Source: Magnolia sinica
Taxonomy: Eukaryota > Streptophyta > Magnoliopsida > Magnoliales > Magnoliaceae
Reading direction: 5' to 3'
Length of the DNA: 64,000 nt
NCBI RefSeq assembly: GCF_029962835.1
Contig: NC_080584.1
Location: 78,396,862-78,460,861 of the forward strand
The notes beneath the pieces were generated by a model. That model made no database searches and was not told where the DNA came from. It was given only the letters and a program-made list of their open reading frames with translations. Shown here in pieces: positions 10,216-21,073 of the stretch (positions are counted from its first letter, which is position 1; every line of letters starts with the position of its first letter). Both the position numbers and the translations under genes were made by a program.

Positions 10216-12478
10216 TGTTCACTCCCCAAGTATAGGGTCGTGCTGTAGTAATAAACTCGATGAGACCGAGGTCGAATCCTAAGGGACTGATACCTGTACG
10301 TTATCTGAAACTAAGTAGAACTAGAACTAGACTAAGATGTAATCAAAATCGAATGATTTTTGAGGAATAATAGTGAAATACTAAGCTAAAACTTAATGAA
10401 TTTAGAGGAAGGAAACTAGGGATTCAGAGGATCCACTTGTAGAAATCAGGGAGATTTTATGCCTGCATCAAGAGTCATGGAGATTAGACTGACTTACTTG
10501 ATCTTATTTTCACGAGATGAAAGGTATATGAATTAGAATGGATTCCATCACCAAACCATGTCCAGGAGACAAAGCAAACAACAGAATTAAACTAATTACC
10601 AACCAATCAACAAAGCATGAAGGTTAGGAAGGGTACCATCATTCGACCATGCCCATGAGACGATGGTGAACAACAGGGCTTTCTGACGTCATAAACATCA
10701 AAATGAGGAAGAAATACTCAAAGCCATGGCAGATCTATTGTAATTTCAATCACAACAAACCATTAAAAAAACTGAAAGTATTCCTTTTAATCGAACTAAA
10801 ATCAACATCAGTCAGTCTAAACAAGAGGCATAAGCAAAGTCTCTCCCATCAGACTACAAGCTTCACCTCTTAGCCCTAGCTAAGAGGTTCAGCTAGACAT
10901 GGATGGCTAGATCTCTTAAAAATAAAAAAAAATGAACTCTCAATATTCTCTCTCTCTCCCTTGCAATCGTCCAAGCCAAAACCGATCCGTCCTTCTTCTT
11001 GTTGCTGATCTCTCTCTTTATAGAGTGATGGAGGTCGATTTGTAATGGGAAGAACCGACCTTGTTTCGCACTTCTGTTCGTAGCAGCACCGGACTGCGAA
11101 CGCTTGTTCTGTTCAGCAAAAACGCACCAACAGCTGCGTTCAATCCGAGATCAACAGAAGATCTCATCCCTTCTAGTAATTCTGACTTCATAGGACAGAT
11201 GAAAACCCCGTTCTCTGGCTTTTGGACGGTCTGGATCATCCAACCGATCCTGGCCACATCTGAAAAAACGGCCTGCAGCGTCCAGGTTGGACGCGCTATA
11301 AATAGGGCCTGCGGAATGGATCGGCGTTGATGCTTGGTGGGGTCCAGTTAGGCTGTTGTTCTGAAAATCTATGCCGTCCACCGGGTTCCACTCAAAATTT
11401 CGGTGGGGAAAGAGTGGTTTTTGCCGTCCGTTGATGCGGCCCACTTTGATCAATCTTACAGCCGTTCAACCTGCGTTGAAATGGCTGAGACACCGTCGTC
11501 GCTGTTATTTTGAAACTCTTCCACCTAGGCCTTAGTAATATGGACTTTATGGATCCGATGAATGGCTTGGATTCTTCATATGGACAATGGTTGGGGCCCA
11601 CAGCATCAACTGATGATGACGGCGAAGCTTCGCTGTAACGGCAGTTGCCGTTTTTAAGAAAGAAGTCGGTCAAAACTGACTTTGACCGGGTTTCTCTATC
11701 CGATGCACGTTGAGTGCACATACACTTTGTACACATGTGATACACATGGGCCATCATCATGATGGTCGTGAGAAATCCGTTTCATTCACATCTTTTCTCA
11801 TATCATCTAATGGATAAAGCCTGAGTTTGAAGCATCTTTGAATATCAGGTGGGCCTCAGATCAGTAATTCATAGGCTGATCTGACCGTTGGACCACTTCT
11901 ACAGGTATCCAACTACTAAAATTTGACGTGTACGGCTTATTTAAGGTCTGCAGGCCATATATGAAGTTTCGAGCTAAACAGATGGTGGGAATTCTGTGAT
12001 CTTGTATTCTGTACCAATTTCAGGCCACTAGAGCTTCAGTTTCTCGAAATTCTCGGGTCTCTAGCATGTAAATTTGTCGATCGTGGTCCCCTGGGGTCCA
12101 TCTCTTGCCTTGGTGACTCATGGGCATTAAATCTCTGCTTTTAACATCCTATTTCGAGCTATATGAAGTTTCGAGCTAAACGGATGGTGGGAATTCTATG
12201 ATCTTGTATTCTGTACCAATTTCAGGCCACTAGAGCTTCAGTTTCTTGAAATTCTCGGGTCTCTAGCATGTAAATTTGTCGATCGTGGTCCCCTGGGGTC
12301 CGTCCCTTGCCTTGGTGACTCATGGGCATTAAATCTCTGCTTTTAACATCCTATTTCAATCCAAACTCGTAAATACACTCTGCATCACAAGCACGATTAA
12401 ATCGGGCCGTTAAACAGTACCATATTCGTAAATCTAGGCAATAACTGGGGTCTAATATGCAATATTTGACCCTCAACA
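10216..12478 (-). mobile_element. Solo LTR (Athila-like?) nested in the Copia 3' LTR
   Basis: Plus-strand termini are TGTTCACTCCCC and CCCTCAACA, flanked by a perfect GTACA duplication (10211-10215 and 12479-12483). No reading frame or primer site was found. A second copy, in the opposite orientation, occupies 39358-41503. The end with GTATAGGGTCGTGCTG next to a 'GACCGAGGTCGAATCC' block reminds me of Athila-lineage LTR ends, so the sense strand is probably minus. That family assignment is weak; the solo LTR call rests on TG..CA ends, the TSD and missing internal sequence. Confidence 0.75.
11959..12362. repeat. Two-copy tandem duplication of about 202 bases inside the solo LTR
   Basis: The block beginning ATATGAAGTTTCGAGCTAAA at 11959 recurs at 12161 with only a few differences. 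The related copy at 39358-41503 does not show this doubled block. Confidence 0.85.
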
Positions 12479-12992
12479 GTACACTTTACAATACTCACAA
12501 ACTATCACTCTTGAATGACAACTCTGACACTTTACAACACTCACAAACTATCACTCTTGAATGACAACTCTCACACTTTACAACACTCACAAACTATCAC
12601 TCTTGAATAACAACTCTCACACACAAGGAAAAACTCTTTTGAACTCTTAATACTTGGACACCTTTCTTTCACTCTTGAACTCACTCTTTATTATTTTTGT
12701 ATTTACATAATGAGACACTTCCTATATTTATAGAGGGCCATGAAAGATTCTAGAATCAGTAGAATTCTAGAAACTTCCAAATATCCTATAGGGTTCTATT
12801 ATATTTCGGAACATTCTAAGAGAATCCGGAAGGTTCTAGCATAGTTTGGAACATTCCGGAAGAGTCAAGAAAACTCTATCAAACTCTATAAGTTTCCAAA
12901 ATATTCTAGAGAATTTTAGAATTTTCTAGAAGTGTCCAGAAGTTTTCGAAAGACTCTGGAATATTCAAGAGAGGTGGTGATGACATTTAACA

Positions 12993-13004
12993 CTCCCCCT
13001 CAGC
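12993..13004 (-). other. Polypurine tract of the Copia element
   Basis: The minus strand reads GCTGAGGGGGAG directly before the 3' LTR start TGTTAAATG. This is the expected plus-strand priming site. Confidence 0.85.
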
Positions 13005-13012
13005 ACCAACTC

Positions 13013-14745
13013 TCACAATTCTACCTTGCTCATCATGCCAAGTTGCTTTCTTAATTTAGTAAACTTAGCATTGCTAAGTCCTTTCGTGAATATGTCTGCA
13101 ACTTGGTCATTGGTCTTCACATGACTCATCTCGATTTCTCCTTGAAGTACCTTCTCTCTCACAAAGTGATAGTGTACCTCCACATGCTTAGTCCTGGCAT
13201 GAAACACTGGATTCTCAACCAAGCAGATTGCTGATTGATTGTCGCAGTGCAATATCATTGGATAATTATCTGGTTGATAAAGATCCCTCATTAACTGCAT
13301 AAGTCATGTTCTTTCTTGTGTAATCATTGCCATTGCTCTGTATTCAGCCTCCGTGGTTAATAAAGATACTGTAGGTTGTCTCTTGCTACACCAAGAGATT
13401 GCAACTAAGCCAAGGTTGAATATGTATCCAGTAGTTGATCGTCGTATGTCATGATCACCACCATAGTCAGCATTGCAGTACCCAACTATCTTGCATGCTC
13501 CACCTTTCTTATACAATAGACCAAGGTCTATTATACCCTTCACCTACCTCAGTATTCGACATACTGCTTCAAGACGCGGCTTCTTTGGTGTTTGCATGAA
13601 CCAGCTAATCACACCAACTGCGTAAGCTATATTTGGTCGCGATAATGTAAAGTAGTTTAGACTACCAACTATTTGTTGGTACATAGTTGCATCTTCCAAG
13701 TCTTTTCCTTCTTCCGAACATAGCACGGCATTAGCCTCCATGGGTATGGCAATTGGCTTGCATTCGAGCATCCCATATTTCTTTAATAGGTTTTTGGTGT
13801 ACTTCTGCTGACGGAGGAATATGCTTTTGTTGCTTCGGTCAATCTCTAACCCAAGAAAATACTTCAGTTCTCCAAGTTCCTTCATTTGGAATCGCACGAA
13901 CAAGTTCTCTCTTATCCTTTCAATCTCACCGTTATCATCTCCAGTGATGATCAAGTCATCCATTACTCTAGCACTATTGCTAGTTTACTTTCCTGGAATT
14001 TTACAAAGAGACTGGAGTCCGCAGGTGCCACCGAGAACCCGCTTTACACTAACAATTTCCCTTTCTTGCCATACCATGCCCTCGGTGCTTGTTTAAGCCC
14101 ATATAAGGCCTTCTTTAGTTTGCAGACATAATCTTGATGCCTTCTACTCTGGAAACCACTTGGCTACTCCATGTAGATATCTCGATCAATTTCTCCATGT
14201 AGAAAGGCATTCTTCACATCCATCTGCCACAATTTTCAAGATTTGCTCGCTATAAGTGCTAGTAGTACTCGCACCGTTGTAATTTTTGCTACTGGGCTAA
14301 AAGTCTCATCATAGTCCAACCCATATTCTTGTAAGAATCCTCTAGCCACTAGTCGAGCTTTGTACCTTTTTATTGATCCATCAGGGCGAGTCTTGACTTT
14401 GTATACCCATTTGCATGATATCAGCTTCACATCCTTGGGTTTTGGAACTAGTTCCCAAGTCTGATTTTGGTTCAATGCCTTAATCTCTTCTTTCATCGCC
14501 TTCTGACACTCTATGTCTCGGGATGCTTCTTCAAATGTCATTGGCTCTTTTACGGTCTCTTCTTCTGCTAAGGCAGCATCCACGTATCTTGGGTTAGGCT
14601 TTCTCTGTCTAGTCGTCCTCCTAAGTGGTGGATTGTCTACCGTAACCTCATGTTGACTCGGGCAAAGCTCTTCTGAACTACTTTGATGTACTCTAGTTTG
14701 CCATGGACTCATCGATTTATCTAGTGTTCCAAACAGATCAGGCAC
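13013..14745 (-). pseudogene. Reverse transcriptase and RNase H region of the Copia element
   Basis: The RT start is clear at 14236-14745 (WELVPKPKDVKLISCKWVYK, then RYKARLVARGFLQ and DYDETFSPVAK). A frameshifted stretch follows, then the catalytic YMDDLIITG at about 13955 and FLGLEIDRS at about 13860. RNase H blocks include [18 protein letters not shown] and [12 protein letters not shown] (13304-13543), and HCDNQSAICL with HYHFVREKV (13013-13300). At least three frame breaks occur. In intact relatives it converts element RNA into DNA. Confidence 0.88.
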
Positions 14746-14757
14746 TTTCTCACCATC

Positions 14758-16060
14758 TCATGCAAAAAGCGTCAACTCCTTAGTTGAACTAGGAGATTCT
14801 TCTCTTTCCCTTGTCTCCCTCATCTTCTCATGCAGTTCATCTTCTAAGTCTTGAGAGTTTAACAGCTCCTCCTTTAGTGGCGACCACCATGATTCAACGA
14901 TCCAATCATCACTGTACTTGATAGCTCCTTGATTGGAAACTACGGCAAGGGCTATTTCACCCGTCTCTGTCACTCTTGATGAAGTAGCTACTTCCTCAGT
15001 GAATGTGTTAGACTGCTTAAGTGGTTCATCAAAATCTATCTCCTTCTCTGAACAATCTCTTTTGATGGATTTAGACACTGCTAAGGATGCCTGAAAGTCC
15101 CAGTCATCTTCATTGTCTTCTTGGTGATTTTTAGAAGTCACCAAGTTACCTTCAGCTGATTTTTTCTTGAACCAACAATTTTTTGCAAAGTGACCTTTCT
15201 TGCCGCAATTGAAACACTGTATATCATACCTTCGAGATATGAAGGGTCGTCGTTTATTGGTGTTGTTGTCAGATTGAACTTCCCTTGTCCGAGGACTTCT
15301 TCCTTACGCTTCTCTCTTCTTGGACTTTCCAAAGTTCTGCTGACTTTATTCGCCCTTTCTGTTTTGTTGTCGATGTTTGCCTTTTTTATTATTGTAATAG
15401 AGTGCTTCCTCTTCCTTGTTTATCGACATTTCAGCCATTTGTTTGCATAAACTTTCTTGATTGGCCAACAAATTCTCCAACTCTATGAGAGTAGGTTGAG
15501 TATGCCAACCTCGTATTTTCGTGATAAAAGCATTATACTTGGGCTTCAACCCGTGTATAATGATCCTCCTCATTCTTTCCTCATGAATATTTGCTTTCGG
15601 ATCCAACTCTAAAATTTCTCAGCATAAATCCTTTACTCTTGTAAAGTATTCGCTTATCGACTTATCTCCTTGGGTGGTGGACATTAACTCATTCTCCAAA
15701 TATTGAAGTCGAGCATCATTTGTTTATGAAAACAATGATGCAAAGGTGTCACATGCCATCTTGGGTGTGTCGTCATCCTTGATTCGCCCAGGCAACTCAT
15801 CCTCAATGGTTGACTTGAGCACGTACATTGCCTTCCCGGCCTTAATCTTTCACTTTCAGAGTGCTTCAGCATTTTTTTAGGAGGTGGGGTAATCTCATTC
15901 CCATTAACAACATCCCACAAGTCCTGTCCTTTAAGGTATAGGATATAATGCGACTCCTCTAACTTTGATAGTTGTGGTTGTTAAGCCTCGTAACTCCGCT
16001 TGTTGTGTTCACAAGATCCGCCATCGTGACTTGGTGTGATTATCACTCCCTTTACCAAGC
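14758..16060 (-). pseudogene. Gag region of the Copia element, with fused protease remnant
   Basis: Blocks in order on the minus strand are: LWDVVNGNEITPP at about 15900; HEERMRRIIIHGLKPKYNAF and LLANQESLCKQMA (15346-15606), typical of Copia gag (UBN2-type); a basic stretch; and a zinc-knuckle region with CFNCGKKGHFAKNC-like sequence near 15180-15220. Downstream, DDWIVES at about 14900 corresponds to the start of the protease (normally DSG). It then runs into an acidic linker of the kind found after integrase. Stops and frameshifts split the region. Confidence 0.75.
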
Positions 16061-16125
16061 AAGCCAACAAACTTTACAGTCTCCAAACTGTGTACGATCA
16101 CCTTAGAAAATGGATCCCGACCAAA

Positions 16126-16141
16126 CCTCGCTCTGATACCA
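16126..16141 (-). other. Copia primer-binding site (initiator tRNA-Met)
   Basis: The minus strand reads TGGTATCAGAGCGAGG three bases after the 5' LTR. This is the standard plant Copia site complementary to the 3' end of initiator tRNA-Met. Confidence 0.9.
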
Positions 16142-16144
16142 ACT

Positions 16145-16630
16145 TGAAGAGTTAAACATGGCAAGTAAATATAATTTTATTTATTACAAATACTTGTATA
16201 TAACAAGGGTACACTTTACAACACTCACAAACTATCACTCTTGAATGACAACTCTCATACATAAGGAAAAACTCTTTTGAACTCTTAATACTTGGACACC
16301 TTTCTTTCACTCTTGAACTCACTCTTTATTGTTTTTGTATTTACATAATGAGACACTTCCTATATTTATAGAGGGCTATGGAAGATTCTAGAATCAGTAG
16401 AGTTCTACAAACTTCCAAATATCTTATAAGATTCTATTATATTCCGGAACATTTTAAGAGAATCCGGAAGGTTCTACCATAGTCTGGAACATTCTGGAAG
16501 AGTCAAGAAAACTCTATCAAACTCTATAAGTTTTCGAAAGATTCTAGAGAAATTAAAAATTTTCCAGAAATGTCTGAGAGTTTCCGGAAGACTCCGAAAT
16601 ATTCAAGAGAGGTGGTGATGATATTTAACA
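16145..16630 (-). repeat. 5' LTR of the Copia element
   Basis: It is 486 bases long. In plus-strand reading it starts TGAAGAGTTAAACATGGC and ends GATATTTAACA. A TATAAATA box on the minus strand lies at 16363-16370. It matches the left LTR closely apart from that copy's nested insertion and a short tandem triplication. Confidence 0.92.
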
Positions 16631-16950
16631 ATTGCCCCATCCCAATTTCCACTAGTCCAATAAATTTTGGTCCCATTCCACATAATAAAATACTGAGTGC
16701 TCGGGCCCGGGTCGATCTCTATAGAGAACTGCCCAGGGGCTGGATCTTCTGAGTTCTTCCATGAAGTAAGCCGTTGGTTTTCACCAGTTACCTTGTTCAA
16801 TCCAAGCCACACTCCAGGCAGCCAACTTGGGAGGTTAGGTTATGGGGCCAACATGGTTATAGAATCTGAACTATTTGAGTGGTAGGCGTTGAGAGAGAAG
16901 ATGAAGAAGAAGAGGAGAGAGAGAAATGGCATGCTTCTTCTGGTATCCAT
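16631..16950 (-). pseudogene. G-type lectin receptor kinase copy 1, N-terminal fragment
   Basis: This is the start of copy 1, separated from the rest by the Copia element. The ATG equivalent to that of copy 2 is at 16950 (MDTRRSMPF). After the signal peptide the sequence jumps: the part matching copy 2 from about 23010 to 23340, which is most of the bulb-type lectin domain, is absent. The remainder encodes WLGLNKVTGENQRLTSWKNSEDPAPG and reaches the S-locus domain (SGNWDGAI), where the Copia element enters. The deletion also leaves the two sides out of frame. Confidence 0.9.
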
Positions 16951-18720
16951 GCCTGCTGAAACATGCTTGGACAAGTAAGATATATGCAAGGAGAAGTTAT
17001 CTCGCGACTGAAACGCCCTCCTAAGCTATGATAGGTGGGGCTCATGTTTCGAAAATCCACACTATTCATGTGGTTTTGGCTGCGTTTTTAATGAAATTTA
17101 ATTAAAAAATATATTTCAATTTGATAACATTAGTCTTTTGATTAATGACTGCTTACAAGAGAAATTTATCAACGGTCTACATTCATATGAGAGAATTTCC
17201 TTAATAAAGAGGATACTGCAATCAAAACTGCTTTAAAAAAAAAAAAAAAAAAAATTTATCCATCCACGTGTGTTTCAGCACACCTATGGTTTGGATTACC
17301 AGAAAAATGACCCCATTCAGCAAACCAGAAGCTCGTTTATACACAGCAAAAACGCTAGCAACATTACCATGGAATTGGGAAAAATTAGCACCTTAGGTAC
17401 AATGGTTTTTTTTTTTTTCCCCCTTGACACCAAAACTTATCTGGCCAATCGCAATGGCTAGGGTTAGGATGTTGGTTTTTTGACAAAAAAAACCCTTGCC
17501 TATTATGGTAAAGCAGTTAAAAAAAACATTCTTGCCTGTTAGGATAAAGCAGCTGAAAAAAGTAGGAGTATTTTTGTCTTTCTAAGTTTATCAGTAATAC
17601 TCGAGATCTACTTTAGTGCTTAAGTTTCTTTCTGTCTGCTGAAAAAACATGGGCAGTACATTGGGTCTATACAACGCAAAATCCCTTAGAATTTCTCTTC
17701 CGTGAGATAGGGAGCGGTGGAGAGGGAAGCGGACTAATTTACTTGTTTGCGCGGTTATAAGATGTCTTTGAAAAATCCACTCTGTTTATCTGTTTTGGAC
17801 TAACAGAATTCTAACAATCAGTCACATCCAAAACTAAAGTGGGCCACACCAACGAAACAGTGTGAACAGATATGTTAAGGTTAACGTTGTAGCCTTCCTG
17901 GAGCTGAAGATGATGTTTATATGCCATCCAAACCATTCATAATATTATTACAACTCAGATAAACTCTGTGGTACCATGTAGCCAAGGCATATGAATATAT
18001 CTCTGTGGACCCATGTAGCCAAGGCATATGAATATATCTGTCACGAACAATCCTCTCACGGTGCGGAGGGGTCAGTCAAAGAAGTGGATTGTGCCTAGGG
18101 TCACATGCAATCCGCTCTTGGTGGAGAGTGGCAGTTAACATGGTGAAGCTGGTTGCTTGTGACCCGAGCACAAAGATATTTTTGTGCCCAGGGCTATGTG
18201 GGTCCCACGGGGATGTCCTTGACAAATCTACTCTGTCCATTTATTGGTGGGCTTGCAGTTCAGAATAGTGAGACCACTGATTAGTTAATCTAGGCCACTG
18301 AAAGCTTGAGGATAACACTGGTTTGAGTATCATCTAATGGAATTCTTAATAAAACAATCTGAACTATTCAAATCGTGGCACAAGGTTATAGGAGAAAACA
18401 GCAACCGTCAACATTCGGTGAAAATGTATCCCGATTTTAGAGGTTTCAATTCTTTTATCAGCCATAAGTTTTGGAAATATTCCATCCACGTTGTTGCACG
18501 TAAATGCATCGGTGTAGATTATTTAACAGTGGCTCAAGTTGTAAGAATAAGAAAAGTAAGGCATATATAAAAATAAGCCCTCAGCTCATCATATAATTTC
18601 TCATTTAAGGAAGATAGGATGCGGATTACAGCAATACCAAAACCGCGTAGCTAACGTGGGGTGATGGTGACCCCACCATTGAAACCTTTCAAGGGGCCCA
18701 CAGTGATGTTCTTTTGTCAT
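16951..18720. other. Intergenic DNA upstream of copy 1, shared among duplication units
   Basis: No gene was found. Segments repeat upstream of the other kinase copies: 17090-17350 matches 23660-23935, 30270-30545 and 57940-58190; about 17870-18000 matches 24650, 30690 and 58400; 18230-18640 matches 26130-26570, 48300-48640 and 60500-60890. It also has poly-A/T runs at 17234-17255 and 17408-17420. Confidence 0.8.
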
Positions 18721-18744
18721 TCAACTTGATGATAAAGTCCTGGA

Positions 18745-18950
18745 TGCAATTTTTTTTTTTTTTTATTTTTTTTTTTTTGCTTTTTACACACACACCCACT
18801 TCCCACGTACACTCACACACATACACACCCACACTACATGGTCATTCGATCCCCCGCATACACTCGCGCGCGCGCACACACACACACACCCACACTACAT
18901 GGTCATTCAATCCCATCAGTATGTTTACCACTGAGCTATGGAGCATAAAT
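18745..18950 (-). mobile_element. Probable tRNA-derived SINE, paralogous site in unit 1
   Basis: The minus strand has TAGCTCAGTGGTAAAC (18923-18938), like a Pol III A box, followed by GGATTGAATGACC, like a B box. It then has a (GT)n region and an A-rich tail (T-rich on plus, 18751-18780). The same element stands at matching places near 26665-26775 and 49798-49955, so it predates the segmental duplications. Clear target duplications were not found. Confidence 0.55.
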
Positions 18951-19113
18951 ATCAATTTGATCCAAAACTTTTTTTTCATGTGATGTTTTCAATGGCAAAC
19001 ATTCCATGCTCACTTTTATTGTATCACGTGGTCTGCCTGAGTTTTGGATGTGCTTTAATTTTGAGGCTTAAAATGAGCAAACAAATTAAAATGCTGGTAA
19101 CTAATTCCCACTT

Positions 19114-19266
19114 ACACCCAGATCCATAGCTCAACTGGCGGACTGAGTGGAGATACCTCGTATCAACACTTGAGGTCTTGATGTCTATCCCCAGCGGGGG
19201 GTGGCTAACATGGAGTATGTACCGACATGGGTGTGTACTAACAAGCTAATCCAAAAAAAAAAAAAA
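19114..19266 (+). mobile_element. tRNA-derived SINE with poly-A tail and target duplication
   Basis: A-box-like TAGCTCAACTGG and B-box-like GAGGTCTTGATGTC lie in the head, followed by a short body containing ATGGGTGTGTACTAACA and a tail of about 16 A. Flanks AACTAATTCCCACTT (19099-19113) and AACTAATTCCTACTT (19267-19281) form a 15-base target duplication with one mismatch. The length of about 150 bases suits a plant Au-like SINE, though I cannot name the family firmly. Confidence 0.82.
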
Positions 19267-19281
19267 AACTAATTCCTACTT

Positions 19282-21073
19282 TATTCCTACTGTGTGGTTT
19301 ACTTGAGCTTTGTATATGCTTTAATTTTGGGCTAATTTCCTTCAATGAGCAGGAAAAAGGCAAGCATTCAATCCCACTTTTTCCTATGGAATGGTTTGTG
19401 TGAGGTTTGGATACACTTTAATTTGGGCTCATTTTTTCTAAAATGAGAGGCAAAAGGCTAGCATTCAATTCCCACTTTTTCGTATGGTGTGGTCTACTTG
19501 AGCTTTGGACATGCATTAATGTTGGGCTCATTTCCTAGAATGAGTTGGTAAACGGATGAACCGTGTGCATAAAACATAAACATCATGGTGGGCTCCACGG
19601 TAAATCCACATGATGTTATAGAGCGGTGAGCTCCTAATTACACAATTGGGGTCCCATGTCATGCCCTTAACAGGGTGTATAAATTCATACACCATGGCAG
19701 GCCCCATGGAGTCCTGTCACCACACGTAGTTGTGTGGCATTTGGGTCGCCATGCAATCCAAGTCCAAGATGGGGTCAGATGCATGTGTTAGTTCGGTGCC
19801 ATTTAGAAAATGGTGACGACTTTTGAAATGCAGGCATGGATTACTTGCACATCAGTCGAGACCTTCAAAATCCCTGACTTCGGGTAATGCCCCAGGGTTG
19901 AATCAGTTTAGCCTCTATGACAGGTATGGTTGTAGAGCCATCTATGGTTGCAGCAGGGGCAAAGAAATCAAAACAGTTGGGTTAATTCAATTTATTTGTT
20001 GGACAGTTTTGGTAATTCTCAATCAGTACCCTAGATAGATCGATCAGACCACTCGAGGAGACCCTCAATCAATCAAACTTGGACTTCCATCAATCAGACC
20101 ACGATACAATTTTTGACTTTGCTTGCTGTACAAAAATTGACACTTTCGATTGATTGAACATAAACTTTGATCGATCGACCAAAGTCGATTAGTTTGAACG
20201 GTCAATAGATCGAACGACCAAAGTCGATTAGTTTGAACGGTCAATAGATCGATCGACAGGTCGATCGCTACCTGAAATTCCAAATTGCTTGTGGGCTGAT
20301 TTCTATTAGTTTTGATAGGTCGAAATCCAATTCTACGAGTCGAAAATCACAAAATTTCCAGTTTAATTCTTTGAACACTTTATGGTTATTTCCACTTATC
20401 GTCTCAACTGGACCATGGACGTGCAAAATTTACACAATTTTCTGAATTTGTTTTCTAATTTGATTAAAACACTTTAATTACATTTTTAAGGTTTGTGTAG
20501 GATTATTTAAAGTGGTTAAACTAATTTTTATGAGAATGATTGATTCAGTGAATCAATTCCTTAAAAAATTTATTTTTGTCATGTATTTGAAAAAAAACTT
20601 TTTTGAATTCAAGAGAGCCTCATTGATTCAAGGTAATTATCCATATAGAACACGGTGATCAACTTTACCTTTGCCAGTTAAGATCCTCAATTCAACTGAA
20701 ATGCGCTAATCAGGCTTAAACAAAACAATTAACTTAGTTGGGGAAGCTAAATTCCACGGTTTCAAGTTGTATAGGAAACAATTTAAACCACAAATAGGTA
20801 GCAACCCTTCATTAAGCGTGGCCATTTCAACTATATTAGACTGAAATATCGCAATTTAACTCGATTAAACATCCAAATGCAGCTGATACAAAGAAAAGAA
20901 ACAAACCAGAAACAAACCAGAGCGACTATAACAAACTTTAATTTCTGCGCCATGAATTATATTGAAACGTTTGGACGGTTGAGATCTCACCATGACAATC
21001 TTCACTCGCTGGAACCTACTAACCAAGTGGTCTTGCACCACGAATTTGTTGATTCATTGCTTGGCCCCTGATA
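19282..21073. other. Intergenic DNA downstream of lectin kinase copy 2
   Basis: No gene was found. From about 19690 it matches the downstream flanks of the other units (28430-28880, 53790-55143, 62690-63100). A 39-base block (AAAGTCGATTAGTTTGAACG core) is tandemly doubled at about 20173-20254 in this unit. Short reading frames here come from these repeats. Confidence 0.75.

Larger units (their letters stand above)
10147..12992 (-). repeat. 3' LTR of the Copia element, split by a nested solo LTR
   Basis: The LTR pieces are 10147-10215 and 12479-12992, separated by the 10216-12478 insertion. A block of about 50 bases (ACTATCACTCTTGAATGACA core) is present three times at 12484-12620, but once in the 5' LTR. 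A TATAAATA box (minus) lies at 12725-12732. The two LTRs also differ by scattered substitutions, so the insertion is not recent. Confidence 0.9.
10147..16630 (-). mobile_element. Ty1/Copia LTR retrotransposon inside lectin kinase copy 1
   Basis: Both edges carry the 5-base target duplication ATTGC (10142-10146 and 16631-16635), and kinase copy 1 continues uninterrupted across them. On the minus strand the order is 5' LTR (16145-16630), initiator tRNA-Met primer site, gag, a fused remnant without integrase, RT and RNase H, purine tract (12993-13004) and 3' LTR (10147-12992, which holds a nested 2.26 kb solo LTR). The RT-before-RNase H order and PBS identify Ty1/Copia. Internal loss of protease/integrase and many stops make it non-autonomous. 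Confidence 0.93.

Noticed and set aside
18923-18938. tRNA gene suggested by TAGCTCAGTGGTAAAC
   Set aside because: No cloverleaf can be formed, and the tail and repeated occurrence fit a SINE.
20065-20283. Short minus-strand frame with repeated LLTVQTNRLWS
   Set aside because: It comes from the 39-base tandem doubling in the flank of unit 2 and is not conserved in unit 4.
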